Counted from the first letter of the stretch, positions 7,643 through 17,137 are shown. The stretch: 64,000 nucleotides of DNA from Halanaerobiales bacterium (GCA_022360715.1 JAKSCG010000025.1:1-64000), one strand, 5' to 3'. Numbers and translations: made by a program. The notes: generated by a model not told the origin, from the sequence alone.

Positions 7643-10222
7643 ATGAGAATGGATCAATTAACCAGAAAAGCTCAGGAAAGCCTGGTCGAGGCCCAGCAAC
7701 TGGCTGAAGACAACCAGAATCAGGAGGTTTATCCGGCCCATCTCTTACTTAGTTTAATCCAACAGGATGATGGTGTGGTCCGGCCGATCCTGCAGAAATT
7801 GGGACTGAATTTAAATAATTTACAGGGTGAGGTTATTGCCATAATCAATAAGTTGCCACAGGTATACAGTCCTGCTCAGCAAATGTATATGTCCCGACAA
7901 ATCAATGACCTCCTCCAGCAAGCCGGCCGAGAAGCCAAGAAGCTTAATGATCAATATATTTCGACCGAACACTTTTTACTGGCAATGCTGGCCGATGGTA
8001 AAAGTGAAATTACCCGGGTGCTGGCTAATAAAAATATTGAACGGGAGAAGGTACTGGAAGTAATTAAAGGGATCAGGGGTGGTGAACGGGTAAGCAGTGA
8101 AAATGCGGAAGATGAGTATCAGGCTCTGGAGAGATATACGATTGATCTGACTGCCCTGGCCCGGAAGGGGAAACTGGACCCGGTTATTGGCCGGGATGAC
8201 CGGATCAGACGGCTCATGCAGGTCCTCTCCCGCCGCCGGAAGAATAACCCGGTATTGATCGGTGAACCAGGTGTCGGCAAGACTGCGGTGGTGGAAGGAT
8301 TGGCCCAGCGGATCGTTAACGGGGATGTCCCGGAAACCTTAAAGAATAAGCGGGTTATTTCTCTGGATATGGGAAGCTTGATTGCCGGAACCAAGTACCG
8401 GGGGGAATTTGAAGACCGGCTGAAAGCTGTCTTAAAAGAGATCAAAAAGGCCGGGGGGCAGATTATCCTCTTTATTGATGAAATGCACACCCTGGTAGGG
8501 GCAGGGGCCAGTGAAGGGGCGATCGATGCCGCTAATTTATTGAAACCGACCCTGGCCCGGGGAGAACTCCATTGTGTCGGGGCTACTACCCTTAAGGAAT
8601 ATAGGAAACATATTGAAAAAGATGCTGCGCTGGAACGGAGGTTTCAACCGGTTAAAGTTGATCAGCCCTCAATTGAGGATACCATTTCTATTTTACGAGG
8701 ATTGAAGGAAAAGTACGAGATCCACCATGGAGTTAGAATCCAGGATGGGGCACTGGTAGCTGCGGCTAACTTATCGAACCGCTATCTAACGGAACGGTTT
8801 CTGCCGGATAAGGCGATTGACCTGGTCGATGAAGCAGCTTCTAAATTGAGAATTGATATTGATTCGATGCCGCTGGAGATCGATCAGCTTAACCGGAAGT
8901 TGCGGCGGCTGGAGATTGAGAAAGAGGTGTTGAAAAAAGAAGATGATCGGGAAGCGGCGGAAAGGCTCACCGAGATTGAAAGTCGGATCAGTGAATTAAA
9001 GGAGAAAAGAGATCCGATCCTACTACGCTGGGAGCATGAAAAGGAACTAATTCAACAACGACAGGATTTAAAGGAGGAAATAGAAAAAACCAGTCTGGCT
9101 GCTGAAAAAGCAGAAAGAGAGGCTAACTACGAAGAGGCAGCCCGCTTGAAATACGGTCAACTAAATGAACTGCAAAAAAAATTGGCCGATGCCGGTAAAG
9201 AACTGGACGGATTAGACCGTGATCAACTGCTCTTAAAGGAAGAGGTGACCGAGGAAGATATTGCGGAGATCGTATCGGCCTGGACCGATATTCCCCTTCA
9301 ACAGCTGATGGAAGAAGAGAAAAGCCGGCTGCTTTATCTGGAAGATAAATTGGCGGAAAGGGTGGTCGGTCAACAAGAAGCAATTAAAGCGGTCAGTAAC
9401 GCGATCCGCCGGTCACGCACCGGGTTGCAGGATGAAGAAAGACCGTTGGGCTCCTTTATCTTTATGGGCCCGACCGGAGTCGGAAAGACCGAGCTGGCTA
9501 AAACCCTGGCCGCTTATCTTTTTGATGATCAAAGAGCGATTGTCCGTCTTGATATGTCGGAATATATGGAACGTCATGCCGTTGCCAAGTTGATCGGCTC
9601 CCCACCGGGATATGTGGGTTATGAAGAGGGGGGGCAGCTGACCGAAAAGATCCGGCGGAAGCCCTATTCGGTAATTCTGCTGGATGAGATTGAAAAAGCC
9701 CATCCCGATGTCTTTAATATATTGTTGCAGATTCTTGATGACGGTATTTTGACCGATAGTCAGGGCAAGGAAGTGGATTTCCGCAATACGGTGATTATTA
9801 TGACTTCCAATATCGGTTCGGAGTTTATGCAGGACCTGGCAGATGAAGCAGAAATGGTATTAAAGGTAAATGAAGCCTTAAAGAATCATTTCCGGCCGGA
9901 GTTTATCAACCGTATTGATGAAAAAATTATCTTCCATGCCCTCAGTAAAGAAGATATTCTCCAGATCGTTGATCTTAAGCTGGGTCAACTGGCCCGCCTG
10001 ATCGCCGCTAAAAATATACACCTGAAAATAAGCGATGAGGCCAGATTAGCCTTAAAGGAGATCGGTTTTGATCGGACATATGGAGCCCGGCCTTTAGAGC
10101 GGGCTATTCAGCACTATATTAAGGATGAACTGGCCATGCGGTTGTTAGATGGTACGATTAAGGAAGGGGATCAAGTTACTATTGATTATCTTGATCAGCA
10201 ATTTACTTTTAGTCCAGGGTAA
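7643..10222 (+). CDS. clpB: ATP-dependent protein disaggregase ClpB
   Basis: This Hsp100 chaperone dissolves protein aggregates together with DnaK. Domains in order: a Clp_N double repeat (1-150), the first AAA+ module with GEPGVGKT, a long coiled-coil middle domain (about 400-530, rich in Glu/Lys/Arg), the second AAA+ module with GPTGVGKT, and the ClpB D2-small domain. At 859 residues it has the normal family length. The middle domain separates it from ClpC/ClpA. ATG 7643 follows GGGAG by 9 bases. It appears to be transcribed alone and ends at a strong terminator. Confidence 0.97.
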   Translation: MRMDQLTRKAQESLVEAQQLAEDNQNQEVYPAHLLLSLIQQDDGVVRPILQKLGLNLNNLQGEVIAIINKLPQVYSPAQQMYMSRQINDLLQQAGREAKKLNDQYISTEHFLLAMLADGKSEITRVLANKNIEREKVLEVIKGIRGGERVSSENAEDEYQALERYTIDLTALARKGKLDPVIGRDDRIRRLMQVLSRRRKNNPVLIGEPGVGKTAVVEGLAQRIVNGDVPETLKNKRVISLDMGSLIAGTKYRGEFEDRLKAVLKEIKKAGGQIILFIDEMHTLVGAGASEGAIDAANLLKPTLARGELHCVGATTLKEYRKHIEKDAALERRFQPVKVDQPSIEDTISILRGLKEKYEIHHGVRIQDGALVAAANLSNRYLTERFLPDKAIDLVDEAASKLRIDIDSMPLEIDQLNRKLRRLEIEKEVLKKEDDREAAERLTEIESRISELKEKRDPILLRWEHEKELIQQRQDLKEEIEKTSLAAEKAEREANYEEAARLKYGQLNELQKKLADAGKELDGLDRDQLLLKEEVTEEDIAEIVSAWTDIPLQQLMEEEKSRLLYLEDKLAERVVGQQEAIKAVSNAIRRSRTGLQDEERPLGSFIFMGPTGVGKTELAKTLAAYLFDDQRAIVRLDMSEYMERHAVAKLIGSPPGYVGYEEGGQLTEKIRRKPYSVILLDEIEKAHPDVFNILLQILDDGILTDSQGKEVDFRNTVIIMTSNIGSEFMQDLADEAEMVLKVNEALKNHFRPEFINRIDEKIIFHALSKEDILQIVDLKLGQLARLIAAKNIHLKISDEARLALKEIGFDRTYGARPLERAIQHYIKDELAMRLLDGTIKEGDQVTIDYLDQQFTFSPG

Positions 10223-10230
10223 TAAAAAAA

Positions 10231-10261
10231 GCCTGATCCGGATTATCAGATCAGGCTTTTT
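10231..10261 (+). terminator. Terminator after clpB
   Basis: GCCTGATC / GATCAGGC stem followed by TTTTT, preceded by an A-run, so it probably also serves the convergent symporter gene. Confidence 0.85.
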
Positions 10262-10297
10262 AACTACTTCAGGACCAAAGCAGTTTCCCGAATCCCT

Positions 10298-11761
10298 TTA
10301 TACCTGATCAAGCGGGATACGGGATTCGAAGACAAATTTTTCGACATGTTCTTCTTGATGTGGTTTAGTGAGCATACTAACTATGACCAAGACAATTATA
10401 TTGACCAGCAGTCCCCAAATTCCGGCATGGATTTCCAACGGGGTAGTAGTGAGCACCGAGAAATAGAAGTTGACCAATACACCGACCAGCAACCCGGCAA
10501 TAGCCCCCTGTTTGGTCGCCCTGCTCCAGAAAAAGGTTGCCGTAACCAGCGGTAAAAATTGGACGATAGAACCATAAGCCCCAAGAAGGAGGGCTACTAA
10601 GGATTGGGCACCAAAGACGGCAATATAGTAGGCAATACTGCAAAAGATAAAAACAGCGATCCGGGTCACCAAAACAGATCGTTGATCCGAGAGATGCGGA
10701 TTAAATACTTTTTTATGGAAGTCCATTGTGTAAACTGATGCCGCCCCATGAGTGATTGTATCAGAGGAAGACATTGCCGCGGCCAGAGTTGCGGCGGCTA
10801 CTAATCCCAGTATAACCGGTGGTAAGCCGAGCTGGGTTAGCATATAAGGTAAGATTTGATCAGCAGAAGCTAACGTCCCTTCGGCGACTACCCCGATCCC
10901 GGCGAAACCGATAAAAAGGACCGGAATCATAAATATGGCAAAAGTCGGATATAAAGTAATCGTTTTTTTCAGTGTTTTTTCAGACTTAGTTGTATAAGCC
11001 TTCATGAATAAATGGGGCCACATCGTAAAACCAAGGACAGAGATCCATACTGCTGAACTAAAAGCAGCCCAGGACATCTGAGTTTGTCCGATGATTAAAT
11101 GGGTTGGATCGACTTCGGCAATTTTTTGGAACATCGGCAAGATCCCCCCGTGAAACCTAAAGGGGAGCCATAACCCCAGAATCCAGGCCATCAGCATCAT
11201 AAAAAGTCCTTGCAAGACATTAGTCCAGGCTACTCCCCGAACTCCACTGGTTAAGACATAAATCAGAACAACACTATAGGCAATTAAGGCTCCGAGCCAG
11301 AAGGGAATCACCCCATCAGTCGTAACATTAAGGACATAAGCCATTCCTTTTAGCTGGAGGGCGATATACTGGATGAAAGCGAGAATACTTACAATTGCCA
11401 TTAAGGCGGAAAGGGTTTTTGATTCAAACCGGTCGGAGATTAATTCAGCCTGAGTGACATAATTGTACCGGCGTCCCATCCGGTAAGCCCTTGGTCCCCA
11501 GATCAACCAGGGAAGCAAGCCCATTGCACAATAAGCCAGGATATAAAAAGAGGCTGCTCCCCTGGAATAAGCCCAGCCTGGCCCGCCCAGAAAAGCGAAG
11601 GCACTATAAATAGCACCGCCCATTAAAAAATACATGACAAAGCTATTTAAACTCCTGCTGGCTGCTACATATTCTTCGATACTTTTATCTTTATTTAATC
11701 CAGCCCTGATACCCATGAAGAGAACAAGCAAAAGATAGAGAAAGACAATAAATAGTACCAT
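10298..11761 (-). CDS. Sodium:solute symporter (SSS family)
   Basis: This is a sodium-coupled permease of 487 residues with about 13 hydrophobic segments and typical SSS stretches such as GVRGVAWTNVLQG and ALLLGAYGSIVQFLPL. It begins 6 bases after a small DUF3311/YhdT-like membrane protein. That pairing is the same as yhdT-panF and many other SSS pairs, so the two probably form one transport system. GGAGGTG lies before ATG 11761. The transported solute (pantothenate, proline, an organic acid or other) cannot be read from the sequence. Confidence 0.92.
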   Translation of the reverse strand: MVLFIVFLYLLLVLFMGIRAGLNKDKSIEEYVAASRSLNSFVMYFLMGGAIYSAFAFLGGPGWAYSRGAASFYILAYCAMGLLPWLIWGPRAYRMGRRYNYVTQAELISDRFESKTLSALMAIVSILAFIQYIALQLKGMAYVLNVTTDGVIPFWLGALIAYSVVLIYVLTSGVRGVAWTNVLQGLFMMLMAWILGLWLPFRFHGGILPMFQKIAEVDPTHLIIGQTQMSWAAFSSAVWISVLGFTMWPHLFMKAYTTKSEKTLKKTITLYPTFAIFMIPVLFIGFAGIGVVAEGTLASADQILPYMLTQLGLPPVILGLVAAATLAAAMSSSDTITHGAASVYTMDFHKKVFNPHLSDQRSVLVTRIAVFIFCSIAYYIAVFGAQSLVALLLGAYGSIVQFLPLVTATFFWSRATKQGAIAGLLVGVLVNFYFSVLTTTPLEIHAGIWGLLVNIIVLVIVSMLTKPHQEEHVEKFVFESRIPLDQV

Positions 11762-11767
11762 TTAATT

Positions 11768-12028
11768 TCACCTCCGGTATTCTTGATTATATTTAATAAC
11801 CAGACCAATAAAGATGATTACAATCCAAAGGCCGATCCAGAACATACTAAAAGGCATTCCTAAAAGGTAGGGTGTAATTCGATTACCAATTAAATAAACC
11901 GGCCATACCTGAGCCAGCAAGCAAACTAAAAAATAGCAAAACCAGAAGACCCCGTTTTTTTCACCGACAGTTGCCGGTCGACTTGGTAAAGATATCTGCC
12001 CGTAATTAGTGTCTTTCTCTGGATGCAT
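11768..12028 (-). CDS. Small membrane protein, DUF3311/YhdT-like, symporter partner
   Basis: This 86-residue protein has two hydrophobic helices (about 28-47 and 57-78) and the motif GMPFSMFWIGLW typical of the small proteins encoded just ahead of SSS symporters. GAGGGGGTG is 8 bases before the ATG at 12028. It is the first gene of a two-gene operon from a consensus promoter. Its role as an accessory subunit is inferred from conserved pairing. Confidence 0.82.
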   Translation of the reverse strand: MHPEKDTNYGQISLPSRPATVGEKNGVFWFCYFLVCLLAQVWPVYLIGNRITPYLLGMPFSMFWIGLWIVIIFIGLVIKYNQEYRR

Positions 12029-12079
12029 CCTGTTTTCACCCCCTCGATTGAATTTTTACTATTTAAACTATTCGCAAAG

Positions 12080-12108
12080 ATCATATCAGAATTGTCCTTT
12101 ATTGTCAA
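12080..12108 (-). promoter_or_regulatory. Promoter of the symporter operon
   Basis: On the minus strand, TTGACA (12108-12103), a 17-base spacer and TATGAT (12085-12080). Confidence 0.8.
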
Positions 12109-12163
12109 ATTAAATACTATTTTATGGAAACTAGTAAGACCGAATACTTTTAATTAAGACTTT

Positions 12164-12193
12164 TTGCCTATTGCGCATGGTCTATGTTATAAT
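12164..12193 (+). promoter_or_regulatory. Promoter of the wzi-like/wecB operon
   Basis: TTGCCT (12164-12169), an 18-base spacer and TATAAT (12188-12193). It covers an upstream in-frame ATG at 12171, showing that the true start of the next gene lies further downstream. Confidence 0.7.
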
Positions 12194-12245
12194 GATAAAG
12201 GTTAGTCCAAACCCAGGAAATATAACGAGCGAGGGGTGTGTTCAG

Positions 12246-13382
12246 GTGATTGGCAAAAGGTTTTATTTGATTTTAACAGGAGTACTATTGTTCGGGATCT
12301 TTTTATCACCACTGATTGCGGCTACGGAATTTGCGGTCGGATCAAAGCTTAGTATTACTAAAGAGTTTGCGAATCAATTCTTTGACGGGGTCCTCACCGG
12401 TCAACTAGCAGGCGATCAGGCCCAACTGGCTCAGCTTTATTTGCGGGCACCAATACCCTGGGGGGTAATTACGGTTGGGAGGCAGTATTTAAAATCTGGT
12501 CCCGGGTATTTTTCCAATCTGGTTTTATCTGACCAGATTCCATTGAATGCAGTTTATCACCAAATAGAATATGAACAATTTATAGGGACACAGTTGGTGG
12601 CCTATCTGGGTGAAGGGGTTAATAAACAGCTTTTTTTCCACCGGCTGGAGACTGAGCAGATCTATCCCGGTTTACAGGTCGGGGTTTTTGAGTCAATGAT
12701 CGCCAGTGAATATATCCATCCCGCTTATTACATACCTTTTCCCTACTGGCCATATTATTTAACCGCCAAATTATTAGGGTTATCAAGTAACTATAACGAC
12801 TATGAGGATAAATATTTGGGTCTTGATTTTATTTATGAATTGAAAAATAACGGCCAAATCTATGGGGAACTGTTGGTCGATGAGTTCCCGCAGCGTTCCC
12901 GCCATAATAATCCGGATAAACGGGCCCATTTGCTCGGCTTTTTTTACCCTTTGAGTGAACAAGATCAACTGCGGATTGAGTATAGTAATGTTTTTAATTA
13001 TGTTTATCAACACCGCTATCGGCAAAATAATTATAGCTACCGGGGGGAGATGCTCGGACACTGGCTGGGGCCTGACGGTGATGTGATTGATCTGGAGCTG
13101 GAGCGAGTTCTTGGTCCAAAAAACAGCCTGAAAATGGGTCTCCAGCAGGTCAGAAAGGGGAGCGGGAAGATGGGAGAGGATTATGGTAGCGACCATGCCG
13201 AGAAGAAGTTTCTGGCCGAATTAATCCGCCGCGAATTAAATCTTAAGAGCGAGTTTCAGCACCGGCTCAATGCCGATATTAATTTAAAAGCAGGACTGGC
13301 TTATGGAATGATCGAAGAATACCGTCCCCACCGGAATTATGATATAATTAATCTATTCTTTGGACTTGAGATTAAGATCTAA
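12246..13382 (+). CDS. Wzi-like capsule-assembly / outer-membrane beta-barrel protein
   Basis: The precursor has 378 residues with a signal peptide (GKRFYLILTGVLLFGIFLSPLIAA). The rest is rich in alternating amphipathic strands with many Tyr, Gln and Asn, and patterns such as LYLRAPIPWGVITVGRQYLKSGPG-like segments seen in Wzi (PF14052). It ends with a short aromatic/hydrophobic strand, as barrels do. GTG 12246 is chosen because GAGGGGTG lies 7 bases upstream; an in-frame ATG at 12171 falls inside the promoter. The neighbour wecB makes a precursor of surface polysaccharide, supporting a role in exopolysaccharide attachment. If correct, the host has an outer membrane. Confidence 0.72.
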   Translation: MIGKRFYLILTGVLLFGIFLSPLIAATEFAVGSKLSITKEFANQFFDGVLTGQLAGDQAQLAQLYLRAPIPWGVITVGRQYLKSGPGYFSNLVLSDQIPLNAVYHQIEYEQFIGTQLVAYLGEGVNKQLFFHRLETEQIYPGLQVGVFESMIASEYIHPAYYIPFPYWPYYLTAKLLGLSSNYNDYEDKYLGLDFIYELKNNGQIYGELLVDEFPQRSRHNNPDKRAHLLGFFYPLSEQDQLRIEYSNVFNYVYQHRYRQNNYSYRGEMLGHWLGPDGDVIDLELERVLGPKNSLKMGLQQVRKGSGKMGEDYGSDHAEKKFLAELIRRELNLKSEFQHRLNADINLKAGLAYGMIEEYRPHRNYDIINLFFGLEIKI

Positions 13383-13400
13383 TTGATGCAGGAGGGACTT

Positions 13401-14531
13401 ATGGATAAGCTTAAGGTTATGACTATTTTTGGGACCAGACCGGAAGCAATTAAAATGGCTCCGCTGGTTAAAAAATTAGCGGAGGAGGAACGGATCAGGT
13501 CAATAGTTGCAGTTACTGCCCAGCACCGGGAGATGCTGGATCAGGTCCTGCGGCTTTTTTCGATTAAAGCTGATTATGACCTCGATATCATGAAAGAAGG
13601 ACAGTCTTTGTCCGATATTACCGTAAAAGCTTTACAAGGGCTGGAGGGGATAATTAAAGGGGAGAAACCGGATCTGGTAATGGTTCACGGGGATACATCG
13701 ACTACCTTTGTCGGGGCTCTGGCCGCTTTTTACCAACAAGTTAAGGTCGCCCATGTTGAAGCCGGGTTAAGGACCTATCATAAATACTCGCCCTATCCCG
13801 AGGAGATGAACCGTCATCTGACCGGTGTACTGGCTGATCTCCATTTTGCCCCAACCTCAACCGCCCGGGCTCACCTCTTGGCTGAGAATATTCCGGCCGA
13901 GCGGATCGCCGTTACCGGGAATACGGTAATTGATGCCTTGCTGGCTACTGTTGATCCCAATTATTGCTTTACGGAGAGAGAACTTAATCAGCTTGATTAT
14001 CAGCAGAAAAAGGTGATCTTACTAACGGCACACCGCCGGGAGAATCTGGGCCAGCCCCTGGACAATATTTTTAAGGCAGTAAAAGAGCTGTTGGCAAGTG
14101 ACCGGAGAATTGAAGTTATCTTTCCGGTCCACTTAAATCCCGGGGTACGCAAGACGGTCAACCGTGTCTTAGCAGGGACTGAGCGGATTCACTTGATTGA
14201 ACCCCTCGATTATCAACCTTTTGCCAATCTGATGGCCCGGGTCACTCTGATCTTGACTGATTCCGGAGGAATTCAAGAGGAGGCCCCGGCACTGGGCAAA
14301 CCGGTTCTGGTCTTGCGGAATACTACCGAACGGCCGGAAGCGGTGGAAGCCGGTACCGTTAAACTGGTCGGGACCGATCCGGCCAAGATTTTGATCACCG
14401 CCCAAAAACTGCTTCAGGACCAGGTAGCCTACCAAAAAATGGCTAATGCTGTTAACCCATACGGAGACGGCCGGGCCAGTCAGCGGATTGTGAACAGACT
14501 GCTAACCGAGTACGGCCGGGGTAAGGAGTAG
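13401..14531 (+). CDS. wecB: UDP-N-acetylglucosamine 2-epimerase (non-hydrolysing)
   Basis: The enzyme converts UDP-GlcNAc to UDP-ManNAc for surface polysaccharides. Family motifs are clear: IFGTRPEAIKMAPL at the N-terminus, VHGDTSTTF, HVEAGLRT, the TAHRREN stretch, and TDSGGIQEEAPALGKPVLVLR near the C-terminus. The 376 residues from ATG 13401 match the family. The ATG has AGGAGGG at 6-7 bases; an earlier TTG at 13383 lacks a ribosome site. It follows the Wzi-like gene by 18 bases and is probably co-transcribed. Confidence 0.95.
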   Translation: MDKLKVMTIFGTRPEAIKMAPLVKKLAEEERIRSIVAVTAQHREMLDQVLRLFSIKADYDLDIMKEGQSLSDITVKALQGLEGIIKGEKPDLVMVHGDTSTTFVGALAAFYQQVKVAHVEAGLRTYHKYSPYPEEMNRHLTGVLADLHFAPTSTARAHLLAENIPAERIAVTGNTVIDALLATVDPNYCFTERELNQLDYQQKKVILLTAHRRENLGQPLDNIFKAVKELLASDRRIEVIFPVHLNPGVRKTVNRVLAGTERIHLIEPLDYQPFANLMARVTLILTDSGGIQEEAPALGKPVLVLRNTTERPEAVEAGTVKLVGTDPAKILITAQKLLQDQVAYQKMANAVNPYGDGRASQRIVNRLLTEYGRGKE

Positions 14532-14570
14532 GGGAGATTAGATTAAATCTCAGTAAGCTTATAAATTTCC

Positions 14571-14629
14571 AAAAAGCTACGGGAGAGGACCGGTTTTCAG
14601 CCAACCTTGACCCTGGGCTTTTTTTCTTT
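14571..14629 (+). terminator. Terminator after wecB, overlapping the next promoter
   Basis: AAAAGC-N3-GGG pairs with CCC-N2-GGCTTTT, with a large inner loop, and is followed by a T-rich run. The 3' arm also holds the -35 element of the next operon. Confidence 0.6.
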
Positions 14630-14635
14630 TATACT
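14607..14635 (+). promoter_or_regulatory. Promoter of the hydrogenase-linked signalling operon
   Basis: TTGACC (14607-14612), a 17-base spacer and TATACT (14630-14635), 37 bases before the first start codon. Confidence 0.72.
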
Positions 14636-14671
14636 TAAAGTAAGGTCTAGATGATATTTGGGAGGGATAAG

Positions 14672-15046
14672 ATGAAACTGATCGATATCGTAGAAATACT
14701 GGGACTGGAAGCAATCATAGCCGGGAATGATCAGCTGGAAATCATGACGGCCTGTGGGGCTGATCTGATGAGCGATGTCCTGGCCTTTACGCAGGAAAAA
14801 TCCCTCTTGTTAACCGGATTGACCAATCCCCAGGTGGTTCGGACAGCTGAGATGATCGATATTAAGGTGATTATCTTTGTCCGGGGAAAAAGACCGCTGG
14901 TCGCGACGGTTGAACTGGCCCGGGAAAAGGGTATTTATCTCTATCTATCTGCCCGCTCCATGTTTGAATGTTGTGGCATCCTCTATCAAAATGGTTTGCA
15001 GCCGGAAGAGATCAACGGATGTTTTAGCCCGGGTGAAGAAGAGTGA
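14672..15046 (+). CDS. DRTGG-domain protein (first copy)
   Basis: This 124-residue protein of the small DRTGG/AraD-like family has a helix-strand pattern beginning MKLIDIVEILGLEAI and a middle segment LTNPQVVRTAEMIDIKVIIF. ATG 14672 has GGGAGGG 5-6 bases upstream; an in-frame ATG at 14651 lacks one. Such proteins recur in [FeFe]-hydrogenase neighbourhoods of Clostridia and Thermoanaerobacter-type bacteria beside RsbW-like kinases and PHP proteins, but their biochemical role is unknown. Three cysteines (two adjacent, in FECCGILY) could bind a metal. It overlaps the next gene by four bases. Confidence 0.8.
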   Translation: MKLIDIVEILGLEAIIAGNDQLEIMTACGADLMSDVLAFTQEKSLLLTGLTNPQVVRTAEMIDIKVIIFVRGKRPLVATVELAREKGIYLYLSARSMFECCGILYQNGLQPEEINGCFSPGEEE

Positions 15047-15468
15047 AAGAAAAGTATATTCTGGAAAAAAGGATTGAAAAGGGTGACTTTAATAAGGGGG
15101 GAGAGGCTTCAAGCAAACTAAAGGATTTGCTAAGAAAGCTGGGGGTTGATTCCGCGGTGATCCGGAAGACAGCCATTGTTACCTATGAACTGGAGATGAA
15201 TATTATCATCCATTCCGAAGGGGGATGGATTCGGGCGGCGATCAGCCGGGAAGGGATTCAGATTTTTGCTGCTGATGACGGCCCGGGGATCGCCGACCTG
15301 GAAAAGGCCTTTCAACCGGGCTATTCAACTGCCAGTGATCAGGTCCGGGAGATGGGTTTTGGGGCCGGCTTGGGTTTGGTTAATATCAAAAATTATTCCG
15401 ATGAGTTAAAGGTAGATACTAAAACTGGCGTGGGAACAAAAATTAGGGCAATAATTCATTTGGTCTAA
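15043..15468 (+). CDS. RsbW-like ATP-binding protein (anti-sigma kinase type)
   Basis: This 141-residue GHKL (HATPase_c) protein has an N box around TYELEMNIIIHSEGG, a G1 box DDGPGIADLE, and a G2-like GFGAGLGLVNIKNYSD. The size matches RsbW/SpoIIAB-type kinases rather than full sensor kinases. GTG 15043 overlaps the previous stop. Partners in the same run include DRTGG proteins and an Fe-S hydrogenase-like protein. I infer a redox- or hydrogen-signalling complex, but no sigma factor or STAS antagonist is encoded nearby. Confidence 0.83.
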   Translation: MKEKYILEKRIEKGDFNKGGEASSKLKDLLRKLGVDSAVIRKTAIVTYELEMNIIIHSEGGWIRAAISREGIQIFAADDGPGIADLEKAFQPGYSTASDQVREMGFGAGLGLVNIKNYSDELKVDTKTGVGTKIRAIIHLV

Positions 15469-15497
15469 AGAGAAATTAGGAAGAGAGTGATTGGCAG

Positions 15498-16802
15498 ATG
15501 GTAAAAAAACACTCGGTCTTATTAAAAGAAGAAAAGTGTGTGGGCTGTACCAACTGTGTTAAAAATTGTCCGACCAAAGCGATCAGAGTCCATCAGGGCA
15601 AAGCCATGATCAAGGGAGAATTATGTATTGATTGTGCCGAATGTATCCGTACCTGTGCTTATCATGCCAAATATACCGAGACAGCAGGCCTGGAGGACCT
15701 GGCGGCTTATCCCTATCCGGTAGCCCTGGTTCCACCCAGTTTCTACGGACAGTTTGAGCAGACTGATCCGGACAGGGTCGTTGCTGCCTTATATCAACTG
15801 GGATTTAAAGGAGTTTATGATGTAGCCCGGGCGGCTGAGGCTGTTTCCCTGCAAACAATCGAATTTTTAAACGAGCATGAGGGGATGTACATCTCTTCTT
15901 CTTGTCCGGGAGTTGTACGTTTAATTAAGATTATATATCCGGAACTGCTCGCTGACCTGATTCCCTTTAAGTCACCGGTCGAGTTAATGGCCGAGCGGGT
16001 CCGGCAAGAGCTGGAGCAACAGGGGGTACCCCCTGGCGATATGGGTCTTTTTTTCTTTACTCCCTGTCCGGCTAAATTAACTACAATTACTAATCCGCTA
16101 GGGATGGAGCGGAGTTATTTAGATCAGGCAATTGCTGTTGAGAAGGTCTACCCGGCAATTATTAAACAGCTCAATCAGGAGCAACTGACCGGCGTTGCCG
16201 GGGATGGCCCCGTTCCCTTCCTGGGGATTAGCTGGGGTCAGAGTGGGGGCGAAACAACGATTCTGAAAAGAAAAAAAACAAACGGGATCTTATCTGTTTC
16301 CGGAATCCATAATGTCAAAAGGGTGCTGGATGAAATAGACCGGAATAATATCAAGGGGATTAAATACCTGGAACTATCAGCCTGTAGCCAGGGATGTGTA
16401 GGGGGGATTCTTAATGTCTTAAACCCCTTCCAGGCTAAATATAATTTGCAGAGGTTAAGTTCCGGTGATCAGCAGTTGGTGGAAAGGAATACGGGGGAAT
16501 ATAACTTTCGGTTATCCCGTAAATTTAAGGCCGGGGATGTCGGTAAACTGGCCGATGACTTTGACCTTGCCCTGGAGAAGCTGGCCCAACTGGAAGAGGA
16601 GATCAAGGTTTTGCCCGGTCTGGATTGTGCGGCCTGTGGAGCCCCTGATTGTGAAACCCTGGCTGAAGATATAGTCAGCGGTCGGGCCCAACGGACAGAC
16701 TGTATTTTTGTGTTAAGGGAACAGGTTGGTAAGCTGGCGGACCGGATGTCCGAACTGGCTCATGCCCTACCGCCGGTGATGAAAAAGAAAAAGGGTGATT
16801 AA
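15498..16802 (+). CDS. [FeFe]-hydrogenase-like Fe-S protein (HsfB-type, putative sensor)
   Basis: The 434-residue protein begins with two [4Fe-4S] motifs (C14, C17, C20, C24 and C43, C46, C49, C53). A hydrogenase-like catalytic domain follows, with the four H-cluster cysteine positions kept: C136 (SSSCPG), C190 (TPCPAK), C296 and C300 (SACSQGC). It ends with an extra CAACGAPDC-x17-C motif seen in this subgroup. The surrounding residues differ from catalytic HydA (no PCTAKKFE, no GCVGGGGQP), and it lacks the 2Fe-2S N-terminus. Position inside a kinase/PHP operon just before hydABC fits a sensory rather than catalytic role. That role is inference. Confidence 0.85.
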   Translation: MVKKHSVLLKEEKCVGCTNCVKNCPTKAIRVHQGKAMIKGELCIDCAECIRTCAYHAKYTETAGLEDLAAYPYPVALVPPSFYGQFEQTDPDRVVAALYQLGFKGVYDVARAAEAVSLQTIEFLNEHEGMYISSSCPGVVRLIKIIYPELLADLIPFKSPVELMAERVRQELEQQGVPPGDMGLFFFTPCPAKLTTITNPLGMERSYLDQAIAVEKVYPAIIKQLNQEQLTGVAGDGPVPFLGISWGQSGGETTILKRKKTNGILSVSGIHNVKRVLDEIDRNNIKGIKYLELSACSQGCVGGILNVLNPFQAKYNLQRLSSGDQQLVERNTGEYNFRLSRKFKAGDVGKLADDFDLALEKLAQLEEEIKVLPGLDCAACGAPDCETLAEDIVSGRAQRTDCIFVLREQVGKLADRMSELAHALPPVMKKKKGD

Positions 16803-16804
16803 AA

Positions 16805-17137
16805 ATGAAGGTAAGAGAGGTTATTGAAAAACTGGAATTAGAAGTAATTACGGCTACTCATCCCGGCAAAGAAGTACGGGGTGGTTATAGCGGGGATTTA
16901 CTCAGTAATGTTATGGCAAAGGCCGGTAAAGGTGATCTCTGGCTGACCATCCAGGGCCATCAAAATGTGGTTGCGGTAGCCCTCCTGACCGGGGTAGCGG
17001 CCGTGATCATTGTGGAGAATCTGGAGGTAGAAAAAGAGGCGATCCAGAAGGCGGAAGAAAAAGGGGTCAACCTGCTGCGCAGCAAATTATCTGCTTATCA
17101 ACTGGGTGGTCGATTATATCAAATGGGGATCAGATAA
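16805..17137 (+). CDS. DRTGG-domain protein (second copy)
   Basis: This 110-residue paralogue of the first DRTGG protein has the same opening pattern (MKVREVIEKLELEVI) followed by GGYSGDLLSNVMAKAGKGDLW and VVAVALLTGVAAVIIVEN. It follows the hydrogenase-like gene by two bases and shares one base with the next gene. Retention of two copies around the Fe-S protein suggests they act together, perhaps as a heteromer. Confidence 0.82.
   Translation: MKVREVIEKLELEVITATHPGKEVRGGYSGDLLSNVMAKAGKGDLWLTIQGHQNVVAVALLTGVAAVIIVENLEVEKEAIQKAEEKGVNLLRSKLSAYQLGGRLYQMGIR

Noticed and set aside
12171-12245. ATG 12171 as the start of the Wzi-like protein
   Set aside because: The promoter -10 lies inside this stretch. 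A well-placed ribosome site and signal peptide begin at GTG 12246.
12783-13196. Open frame of 137 codons on the minus strand inside the Wzi-like gene
   Set aside because: No ribosome site, low-complexity Ile-rich product, and full overlap with a convincing gene: a shadow frame.
14532-14671. Riboswitch before the first DRTGG gene
   Set aside because: The structured part is explained by a terminator overlapping a promoter, and the promoter start point lies after it.
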